DNA from: Opitutaceae bacterium UBA4094
Lineage (GTDB): Bacteria > Verrucomicrobiota > Verrucomicrobiia > Opitutales > Opitutaceae
DNA: 5,529 bases
NCBI GenBank assembly: GCA_002382525.1
Contig: DFYA01000339.1
Location: forward strand, 5,906-11,434
Direction: 5' to 3'
The notes beneath the pieces were generated by a model. The model was not told the DNA's origin. It ran no database searches and saw only the letters and a program-made list of their open reading frames with translations. The translations under genes were made by a program, and so were the position numbers. This document shows positions 1 through 5,208 of the stretch, in pieces. Within the stretch, counting starts at the first letter, position 1; the number at the start of each line of letters is the position of its first letter.

Positions 1-552
1 TCCGACGGCCCCGCCGTCGTGAAGGCCTCCGAGGAACTCCTTAAGGAATTCGGCAAGATCGACATCCTCGTGAACAACGCCGGCATCACCCGCGACGGCC
101 TGCTCGCTCGTATGTCCGACGAAGACTGGTCCTCCGTCATCGAGACCAACCTCACCAGCTGCTTCCACTGGACCAAGGCCATTGGCTGGCCCATGTGCCG
201 CAACCGCTGGGGCCGTATCATCAACATCTCCTCGATCTCGGGTGTGATGGGCAACGCCGGCCAGACCAACTACGCCGCCGCCAAGGCCGGCATGATCGGC
301 TTCACCAAGTCGATCGCCAAGGAGTTCGCCAAACGCGGTGTCACCGCGAATGTCGTCGCTCCCGGCTTCATCAAGACCGACATGACCGCCGAACTCAGCG
401 AGGAAGTGCAGAAGGTCGCCACCTCCCATATTCCGATGCAACGCTTCGGCGAACCCGCCGAGATTGCCCATGCCGTCGCCTTCCTCGCGTCCGAGGAGTC
501 CTCCTACGTCACCGGCCAAGTTTTTGCCGTTGACGGCGGTATGGCGATGTGA
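1..552 (+). CDS. fabG: 3-oxoacyl-ACP reductase FabG, 3' part (start outside window)
   Basis: NADPH-dependent cytosolic short-chain dehydrogenase that reduces 3-ketoacyl-ACP to 3-hydroxyacyl-ACP in each elongation cycle. The frame is open from base 1, and 183 residues are visible of the roughly 245 usual for FabG. The missing N-terminus holds the GxxxGxG cofactor loop, so the GTG at 19 is not a real start. Visible landmarks are NNAG, the ETNL asparagine, the catalytic Ser (codon 232-234, in ISSISG), and YAAAK with Tyr at 271-273 and Lys at 283-285. APGFIKTDMT follows, and the C-terminus ends VDGGMAM, closely matching E. coli FabG. The stretch AIGWPMC, between the helix before the catalytic Ser and that Ser, is slightly atypical but touches no catalytic residue. 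acpP follows 30 bp downstream on the same strand, the classic fabG-acpP order, so co-transcription is likely. Other SDR reductases share the fold, but this context and motif set make FabG very likely. Confidence 0.95.
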   Translation, partial: SDGPAVVKASEELLKEFGKIDILVNNAGITRDGLLARMSDEDWSSVIETNLTSCFHWTKAIGWPMCRNRWGRIINISSISGVMGNAGQTNYAAAKAGMIGFTKSIAKEFAKRGVTANVVAPGFIKTDMTAELSEEVQKVATSHIPMQRFGEPAEIAHAVAFLASEESSYVTGQVFAVDGGMAM

Positions 553-582
553 CCCTTTTCAACCCCTCAGTAACAAACCATC

Positions 583-846
583 ATGGCCGACCAAAAAACC
601 ATCGAACAACGCGTCAAAGAGATCATCGTTAACCAGCTTAATGTTAACGAAGAACAGATCACGCCCCAGGCTTCCTTCTTGGACGATCTTGGCGCCGATT
701 CGCTCGACACCGTCGAGTTGATCATGGCCTTCGAGGAAGAGTTCAAAGACGAGATCAAGGGCGAGATTCCGGAGTCCGACGCCGAGAAGCTCACCACGGT
801 TGGTCAAGTCGTCGAATACATCACCGCCAAAGCCGGCGCCAAGTAA
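583..846 (+). CDS. acpP: Acyl carrier protein AcpP
   Basis: Small acidic cytosolic carrier that holds acyl intermediates on a 4'-phosphopantetheine arm for FabG, FabF, KAS III and the other Fab enzymes. It has 87 residues against about 78 in E. coli. The GADSLDTVEL motif is intact, with the phosphopantetheine Ser at residue 40 (codon 700-702). Helix I (about 6-18), helix II (about 39-54) and a C-terminal helix (about 72-83) are recognisable. Relative to E. coli AcpP, the region between helix II and helix III reads EFKDEIKGEIPESDAEKL instead of EFDTEIPDEEAEKI, four residues longer. The extra part looks like an imperfect repeat, DEIK then GEIP. The ATG at 583 is chosen because it gives the family N-terminus; there is no purine-rich Shine-Dalgarno in the preceding 15 bases. 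It lies between fabG (30 bp upstream) and a strong terminator 16 bp after its stop. Confidence 0.97.
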   Translation: MADQKTIEQRVKEIIVNQLNVNEEQITPQASFLDDLGADSLDTVELIMAFEEEFKDEIKGEIPESDAEKLTTVGQVVEYITAKAGAK

Positions 847-862
847 GCGACCTTCATTCTTC

Positions 863-910
863 GGCGTTCTACCGAGCCTCTCGCGAGACTTTCTGGTAGG
901 ACGCCTTTTT
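863..910 (+). terminator. Rho-independent terminator after acpP
   Basis: The arms GGCGTTCTACC (863-873) and GGTAGGACGCC (895-905) pair over 11 positions with a single G-T wobble. A run of five T (906-910) and then CGTTTCT follow immediately. The 21-base loop contains the perfect palindrome TCTCGCGAGA (879-888), so the structure can fold as a second hairpin on top of the first. It lies 16 bp past the acpP stop and on the plus strand, so it should end the fabG-acpP transcript before fabF. Confidence 0.85.
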
Positions 911-946
911 CGTTTCTAGCCCTCAACCTACGGGCCACCGGTTTGA

Positions 947-1004
947 GTGGCACGGGCTTCCAGCCCGTGGTGTTTGGAAAACATGGGCAGGATGCTCATG
1001 CCAC
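947..1004. repeat. REP-doublet (REPIN-like) element between acpP and fabF
   Basis: Two hairpins stand in opposite orientation, bounded by the inverted pair GTGGCA (947-952) and TGCCAC (999-1004). Hairpin 1 is CACGGGCTTCCAGCCCGTG (951-969), an 8-bp stem with loop TCC. Hairpin 2 (982-1000) is an 8-bp stem with one G-T wobble and loop GGA. The reverse complement of hairpin 2, CATGAGCATCCTGCCCATG, aligns to hairpin 1 with two pairs of compensating changes, so the two halves look like homologous, structure-conserved units. Each palindrome is directly preceded by GTGG when read in its own orientation, the head expected of RAYT-associated REP sequences. Copies elsewhere in the genome cannot be seen from here. 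With the terminator it fills most of the 197-bp gap; 1005-1043 is pyrimidine-rich and shows no convincing promoter. Confidence 0.75.
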
Positions 1005-1043
1005 GTTGAATCTTTCCGGCCTCGTCCCAATTTTACTTTTCCC

Positions 1044-2294
1044 ATGGAAACTCTTCCCGCCTCCCAGCGCGTCGTCGTCACCGGTCTTGGTGCCATTCAC
1101 GGACTCGGCCATGACGTGGACTCTTTTTGGGCCAGCCTGCTGGCCGGCAAACCCGGCATCGACCGCGTCTCGCTGTTCGATCCCGCCAACTTCGCCAGCC
1201 AAGTCGGCGCCGAAGTCCGCGGTTGGAATCCCGAGGAGCACATGGATCCGAAAGAAGCGCGTCGTAACGACCGCTACACCCACTTCGGTTTTTGCGCCGC
1301 CAAACAAGCGTTCAAGGATTCCGGCCTCGACATGACGCAAGAGGATCCCGATCGCGTGGGCGTCGTCATCGGCTCCGGCATCGGTGGCATGTTCACCTTC
1401 GAGACCCAGCTTAAGAAACTCCACGACGGCGGACCGCGCAAAGTCTCGCCGTTCACCATCCCCGCGCTGATCGGCAACATCTGCTCCGGCATGTTCGCGA
1501 TCGAGATCGGCGCGCGCGGACCCAACTTCGGCATCGTCTCCGCCTGCGCAACCGGCACCCACGCCATCGGCGAGGCCATGCACATGATCAAACGCGGCGA
1601 TGCCGACGTCATGGTTGCCGGCGGCGCCGAGGCCGCGATCACGCCCTTCGCCTACGCGAGCTTCTGCTCCATGCGCGCCATGAGCACGCGCAACGATGAC
1701 CCCGCCACCTCGAGCCGTCCGTTCTCCCTCGGGCGTGACGGGTTTGTCATGGGCGAAGGCGCCGGTGTGCTCGTGCTCGAATCCCTCGAACACGCGCAAA
1801 AACGTGGCGCCCGCATCTACGCAGAGATCGCCGGCTACGCCGCGACCGCAGACGCGCATCACATCACCATGCCCGATCCCGAGGGCAAGGGCCTCGGCAT
1901 GGCCATGACCCGCGCGCTCAAAGCCTCGGGCATCACGCCCGACCAAGTCGATTACATCAACGCCCACGGGACGAGCACGCCCTACAACGACAAGTTTGAA
2001 ACGCTCGCGATCAAGCGCGTGTTTGGCGACCGCGCCAAGAGCCTGCCGGTAAGCTCGACCAAGTCCATGACCGGCCACCTCCTCGGCGCCGCCGGCGGCA
2101 TCGAAAGTGTGATCAGCGTGAAGACGATCCACACGCAATCCATCGCGCCCACGATCAACCTCCACGAGCCCGATCCCGAGTGCGACCTCGACTACGTGCC
2201 CAACGTCGCCCGCGAGGCCAAGGTGAGAGTCGTTATGAGCAACAACCTCGGCTTCGGCGGACAAAACGCCGCCGTCGTGTTCAAGGCGCTGTAA
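1044..2294 (+). CDS. fabF: 3-oxoacyl-ACP synthase II (KAS II) FabF
   Basis: Cytosolic decarboxylating condensing enzyme that joins malonyl-ACP to acyl-ACP and extends the chain by two carbons. It has 416 residues, the usual FabF length (E. coli 413), and aligns to E. coli FabF throughout. The nucleophile is Cys168 in VSACATGTHAIG (codon 1545-1547). The catalytic histidines are His308 in NAHGTSTP (1965-1967) and His345 in TGHLLGAAGG (2076-2078), with Lys340 in SSTKSMTGH. All sit five residues later than in E. coli because of a longer N-terminus. The gating loop LGFGGQNAAVVF ends the protein. Small departures are GAIHGLG where SP or TP is common near the N-terminus, and STPYND where STPxGD is common. 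No Shine-Dalgarno precedes the ATG; the bases before it are the pyrimidine-rich AATTTTACTTTTCCC. It follows fabG-acpP but behind a terminator, so a promoter of its own or read-through is needed. It converges with the gene at 2414-3421. Confidence 0.96.
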   Translation: METLPASQRVVVTGLGAIHGLGHDVDSFWASLLAGKPGIDRVSLFDPANFASQVGAEVRGWNPEEHMDPKEARRNDRYTHFGFCAAKQAFKDSGLDMTQEDPDRVGVVIGSGIGGMFTFETQLKKLHDGGPRKVSPFTIPALIGNICSGMFAIEIGARGPNFGIVSACATGTHAIGEAMHMIKRGDADVMVAGGAEAAITPFAYASFCSMRAMSTRNDDPATSSRPFSLGRDGFVMGEGAGVLVLESLEHAQKRGARIYAEIAGYAATADAHHITMPDPEGKGLGMAMTRALKASGITPDQVDYINAHGTSTPYNDKFETLAIKRVFGDRAKSLPVSSTKSMTGHLLGAAGGIESVISVKTIHTQSIAPTINLHEPDPECDLDYVPNVAREAKVRVVMSNNLGFGGQNAAVVFKAL

Positions 2295-2319
2295 GCCGTC
2301 GCTCGTCGCTGTGCCGAAG

Positions 2320-2379
2320 GTGGGAAGCGAGCTTGCTCGCGATGAGAGGCTGACGATCGCGAGCAAGCTCGCTTCCCAC
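2320..2379. repeat. Perfect 24-bp inverted repeat, REPIN-like, between convergent genes
   Basis: Arms 2320-2343 and 2356-2379 are perfect reverse complements over 24 bp around a 12-base spacer. Each arm itself contains the small palindrome GCGAGC-TT-GCTCGC (2327-2340) or its complement (2359-2372). Each arm begins, in its own orientation, with GTGG followed by GAA. Two inverted REPs with short palindromes and GTGG heads is the REPIN layout. The arm resembles the Pseudomonas REP type that begins GTGGGAGCGAGCTTGCTCGC. It sits 25 bp past the fabF stop and 34 bp past the stop of the opposing gene. It has no T-run on either side, so it may stall or protect both 3' ends rather than act as a classical terminator. 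Confidence 0.8.
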
Positions 2380-2413
2380 GGCGAACCCGCTCCTTCGCGG
2401 GGGGGCCGTATTT

Positions 2414-3421
2414 TCACGGCTCGTTCCACATCCGCGTCCACACGCCCGCCGCCCGTCCTTTGGATGCCGGCCATTCCACCTCCGGAACGTGCTCGATCAC
2501 GCGCCAACCCCCCGCGCTGTCGACCTCCGCCACCGCGAAACGAAAAACGTAGTCCGGCTCCGAGCCCATTCGCAGGTCCGATAACACGAGCTGACCGGCG
2601 CGCGTTTCCGCCTTCATGAACCCGCGGTTGAACCACCGCAGCCGACGCACCGACGGCGCGTCGGCCAACGCGTCGAGCGCCGCCGTGTCGCTTTCATACG
2701 CGCGAAACTCGATCGGTTTTTCGTCCGCGATCAACGAGTGATAGCCCTCCAGGTAAAAGTCGGGCGTCATCACGACTACGCGCCACAGAATCGTATTGAG
2801 CGGCGACGGCGTCACGAAACGCGGAGCATCCGCCCACCCGATGCGCGCCAACTCCCGCCCCGCAAGGCGATCCACCCACGCCTGAGCGGCCATCGACCAT
2901 CCGACGTAAACCGTGCTCAAAATCATCCCGGCCACCAACACGCGATGAGCGCCGATTCGCGTCGGCGCGATCAACGCCGCGACGCATCCGACGAGCAGCG
3001 GCAACGTGTAAAGCGGATCGATGATGAACAGACTCCCGCCCATCACCGGATGCATCGGCAGCGGCCACCACAATTGCGTTCCGTAGATCGTGACCGCGTC
3101 GAGTAACGGATGCGTGAGCAACGCCAACTGAATCGCGATGAACCACGAGCGTGGCGCTTCCCGCACCGCACACCACCAGCGCTTGAGCGCCAGCCAGAGC
3201 AACCACCCCCCGATGGGGAGCAAAAACAACGAATGCGACGCACCGCGATGCCACGTCATGTTTTCCACCGCATCCAAATCGAGCAGCGACAACGGAATCA
3301 CATCGAGATCGGGCAACGTGCCCAACGCCGCGCCCGCCGCCAGCGCGACGCGGCGATGGCGCCGAGGCGCGGCCAGCGCGGCGACCGCCGCACCCAGAAC
3401 CAGTTGCGAGAGAGAATCCAT
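2414..3421 (-). CDS. YdjM/YfhP-type membrane-bound metal-dependent hydrolase (DUF457 family)
   Basis: Predicted inner-membrane protein of the YdjM family (DUF457), annotated as metal-dependent hydrolase; no substrate is established that I know of. Its 335 residues match the longer B. subtilis YfhP type (about 327) rather than short E. coli YdjM. The likely metal-site motifs are in family order: MDSLSQLVLGAA at the N-terminus, LPDLDV (Asp38, Asp40), HRGASHS (His58, His63), and HPLLDAVTIYGTQ (His104, Asp108). Hydrophobic segments lie at about 8-18, 24-36, 65-79, 93-107, 137-152 and 160-178. A soluble tail of about 155 residues follows, including SPLNTILWRVVV and VLSDLRMG, which resemble the YfhP tail. 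The ATG (3419-3421) gives the family N-terminus; no Shine-Dalgarno is seen. It converges on fabF and diverges from the fusion gene, with 133 bp between the divergent starts. It has no evident link to fatty-acid synthesis beyond position. Confidence 0.85.
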   Translation of the reverse strand: MDSLSQLVLGAAVAALAAPRRHRRVALAAGAALGTLPDLDVIPLSLLDLDAVENMTWHRGASHSLFLLPIGGWLLWLALKRWWCAVREAPRSWFIAIQLALLTHPLLDAVTIYGTQLWWPLPMHPVMGGSLFIIDPLYTLPLLVGCVAALIAPTRIGAHRVLVAGMILSTVYVGWSMAAQAWVDRLAGRELARIGWADAPRFVTPSPLNTILWRVVVMTPDFYLEGYHSLIADEKPIEFRAYESDTAALDALADAPSVRRLRWFNRGFMKAETRAGQLVLSDLRMGSEPDYVFRFAVAEVDSAGGWRVIEHVPEVEWPASKGRAAGVWTRMWNEP

Positions 3422-3503
3422 GTCGAAGTGAACAAGCCGCCACCTTCGTCAGCGTCAAACGACCGGATCGAAATCTGCGAACACCGGCGGCCTTGCCCGC
3501 GCC

Positions 3504-3531
3504 TTGACCGCTGGCTCGGGGTCCCTAACAG
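3504..3531 (+). promoter_or_regulatory. Weak sigma70-like promoter candidate for the lipoyl-KAS III gene
   Basis: TTGACC (3504-3509) matches the -35 consensus at five of six bases. After a 16-base spacer comes TAACAG (3526-3531), which matches -10 at only three of six. A start site near 3538 would leave a leader of about 15-20 bases before the ATG at 3555. It lies in the 133-bp divergent region, where a promoter for this gene must lie unless it is further upstream. The -10 match is poor, so this is a suggestion only. Nothing else stands out in 3422-3554. Confidence 0.25.
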
Positions 3532-3554
3532 TGCGCGCCTTAAATCCTAATCTG

Positions 3555-5150
3555 ATGGAAACTTTTCTCATCGACGTGCCGATCCCTTCCATGGGCGCGA
3601 CCGTTAGCGAACTCACAGTCATTGACATCAAGGTTGTTGCGGGTGCCCGCATCACCAAGGGCGAAAAGATCGCCGAACTGGAGAGCGACAAGTCGGTGTT
3701 CGAGTTCGAGGCCCCCTGCGACGGCGTGATCGACACGGTGCAGGCCCGCGCCGGCGACATCCTTCCGAGCGGCGCGCCGTTCCTCCGTATTCAAACGGCG
3801 GATATTTCGCTGAAAAATCTCCAGGTCAAAGACGCCGCGCCGGCCCAAACCGCTGCCGTAACCCACGCCACTTCCTTGTCCTCCGGCCCCGCCCCTGCGG
3901 CGACCACCGTCGTCTCCGCCGCGGCGGCCGCGCCGAAGCCCGCTGCCGCGTCCTCCGGCCTGCAATGGACGCCGCGCGCCGCCAAACTCGCGCAAGAAGC
4001 CGGCCTCGATCCTGCGACTCTCACCGGCCTCGAAACGACCGGCCCCGGCGGACGCGTCTCCGGCGACGATATCACCCGTTATCTCGCCACCCGCGCCGCG
4101 TCGGCCGCGTCCGCTCCCACGACCGCGCAGGCCTGCGCTCCCGCGAGCGCCCGCTGCTCCGCCGACGAGACCGTGTGTATCGCTGGCGTCGGTTACGCGG
4201 TGCCGAAAAACATCCGCCCGACGAGCGAGATTTTGAAGGCCTTTCCCGGACGCACCGAAGCCGAGATGCACAAGCTCACCGGCATTCACGAGCGCCGCTA
4301 CGCCGACCCGGATGAATCCGCCACGAAGCTCGCGTCCATCGCGGTTGGCCACGCCCTCTCGCAGGCCAATCTCGATATCTCGCAGATCGACGGCATCATC
4401 CTCGCGACGATCATTCCTGACCAGCCGGTTCCCTCGATGGCCAGCGCCCTCGCGCGATTGCTGGGTTGCCCGAAGGCGCTCGCCTTCGACCTCAACGCCG
4501 CCTGTTCCGGTTGGCTTTACGCGCTCGAAGTTGGTCGCGCCTTCATCCGCGGCGGCACCGCGAGGAACGTGATCGTGGTCACGGCTGAGCTGCTCTCGCG
4601 CATCACCAATCCCAACGACCACGAGACGGCGTTTCTCTTCGGCGACGGCGCCGGTGCGGCCATCCTCACGGATGCTCCCGGCGGACACCGTTTGCACCGC
4701 ATGGCATTGTCGGGCGACGCTACGGCCTTCGCGGCGATCCAGCGTCCGGGTGGCGGCGCGAATCGTCCGGTGCCCAACGCCGATGGCAGCGACCGGCACG
4801 ATTTTTATCTCCAGATGGACGGCGGCGCCGTGTTCAAGAGCGCGGTCATCGCTTTCGCCAACGAGATCGAGGACACGTTGAAGCGTCACAACCTGAAGCC
4901 CGCCGAAATCGCGTGGATCGTGCCGCACCAAGCCAACGAGCGCATCCTGCGCGCCGTCGGCAAACGCGTGGGCATCCCGTATGAAAAGTTTGTGGTGACC
5001 ATCGCCAAATACGGCAACACCTCCGGCGCGTCCGTTTCGATGGCACTCGGTTGGGCGGCCGAGGAGGGGATCTTCCATCCCGGCGACAAGATCATCTTCT
5101 GCTCCGTCGGCGCGGGCCTGACCTTCGCGGGTGGCCTGTTGGTCTGGTAG
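3555..5150 (+). CDS. Lipoyl domain - subunit-binding domain - FabH-like KAS III fusion
   Basis: A 531-residue protein joining the front half of a 2-oxoacid dehydrogenase E2 to a ketoacyl-ACP synthase III. Residues 1-82 are a lipoyl domain: PSMGATVSE, then ESDKSVFEFEAPCDG with Lys46 as the lipoylation site. Residues 83-135 are an Ala/Pro linker. Residues 139-178 are an E1/E3 subunit-binding domain (TPRAAKLAQEAGLD, then TTGPGGRVSGDDI). Residues 179-204 are a second Ala-rich linker. Residues 207-531 are a full-length KAS III, with Cys317 in NAACSGW (codon 4503-4505), GDGAGA 363-368, His458 in PHQANER (4926-4928) and Asn488 in YGNTSGAS (5016-5018). The E2 acyltransferase domain with HxxxDG is absent. 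E. coli FabH ACP-docking residues Lys214, Arg249, Lys256 and Lys257 correspond to Lys428, Arg463, Lys470 and Arg471. CoA contacts Trp32, Arg36 and Arg151 correspond to Glu237, Leu241 and His356. ATG 3555 starts exactly at the lipoyl domain; the in-frame TTG at 3504 only adds an unconserved leader. An internal GTG at 4173 could start a bare KAS III. Domain calls are firm; acceptance of acyl groups from lipoamide is inference. Confidence 0.9.
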   Translation: METFLIDVPIPSMGATVSELTVIDIKVVAGARITKGEKIAELESDKSVFEFEAPCDGVIDTVQARAGDILPSGAPFLRIQTADISLKNLQVKDAAPAQTAAVTHATSLSSGPAPAATTVVSAAAAAPKPAAASSGLQWTPRAAKLAQEAGLDPATLTGLETTGPGGRVSGDDITRYLATRAASAASAPTTAQACAPASARCSADETVCIAGVGYAVPKNIRPTSEILKAFPGRTEAEMHKLTGIHERRYADPDESATKLASIAVGHALSQANLDISQIDGIILATIIPDQPVPSMASALARLLGCPKALAFDLNAACSGWLYALEVGRAFIRGGTARNVIVVTAELLSRITNPNDHETAFLFGDGAGAAILTDAPGGHRLHRMALSGDATAFAAIQRPGGGANRPVPNADGSDRHDFYLQMDGGAVFKSAVIAFANEIEDTLKRHNLKPAEIAWIVPHQANERILRAVGKRVGIPYEKFVVTIAKYGNTSGASVSMALGWAAEEGIFHPGDKIIFCSVGAGLTFAGGLLVW

Positions 5151-5200
5151 TAGCGCAGACTTCCAGTCTGCTTCGACACCGCAGGCGGAATTTCCTGCGG
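5150..5200. repeat. REP-like hairpin pair starting at the fusion-gene stop codon
   Basis: GTAG (5150-5153) heads the perfect hairpin GCAGACTTCCAGTCTGC (5155-5171), a 7-bp stem with loop TCC. A second hairpin follows: CCGCAGG (5179-5185) with CCTGCGG (5194-5200) around an 8-base loop. The core CTTCCAG is shared with the first hairpin of the element at 947-1004, and GTAG fits the GTRG head of REP elements. The first G of GTAG is the last base of the TAG stop at 5148-5150, giving TAGTAG, a double in-frame stop. The second hairpin lacks a clear GTRG head, so this is either a decayed doublet or a single REP beside an unrelated hairpin. There is no T-run. It fills most of the 58-bp gap to the convergent rsmE gene. 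Confidence 0.65.
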
Positions 5201-5208
5201 ACGCGAAT

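Noticed and set aside
181..204. Unusual FabG residues IGWPMC as a sign of a broken or divergent gene
   Set aside because: The frame is intact and all visible catalytic and structural motifs are present; the change lies in a variable helix.
1006..1037. TTGAAT with downstream AT-rich bases as fabF promoter
   Set aside because: At 16-17 bp spacing the -10 is CAATTT or AATTTT, a poor match. The better TTTACT needs a 20-bp spacer and would leave almost no leader before the ATG.
2399..2405. Run of seven G as a phase-variable tract
   Set aside because: It lies between convergent genes, outside coding sequence and away from any promoter, so length change would not switch a gene in an evident way.
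2405..2420. Small hairpin GCCGT/ACGGC as terminator of the minus-strand membrane gene
   Set aside because: The 5-bp stem overlaps the stop codon and has no T-run after it on the minus strand. Neighbouring short pairings at 2381-2401 compete with one another and are no more convincing.
996..2636. Open frame of 546 codons on the minus strand opposite fabF
   Set aside because: It is the GC-rich shadow of fabF. The translation is low-complexity Gly/Ala/Arg/Asp/His-rich with no family motif, and the plus-strand frame is an unambiguous FabF with all catalytic residues.
3504..3554. TTG at 3504 as start of the fusion protein (17 extra residues)
   Set aside because: The added residues match nothing in lipoyl domains, and ATG 3555 gives a start exactly at the domain edge. 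TTGACC at 3504 reads better as a possible -35 box.
3555..3800. Biotin-carrier rather than lipoyl domain
   Set aside because: The modified lysine lies in ESDKS, the lipoyl pattern (ETDKA-like), not in the AMKM pattern of biotin carriers. The following subunit-binding domain also belongs to E2 proteins.
3540..5078. Open frame of 512 codons on the minus strand opposite the lipoyl-KAS III gene
   Set aside because: Another composition-driven shadow, Arg/Gly-rich with no recognisable domain; the plus strand carries three clear domains over the same bases.
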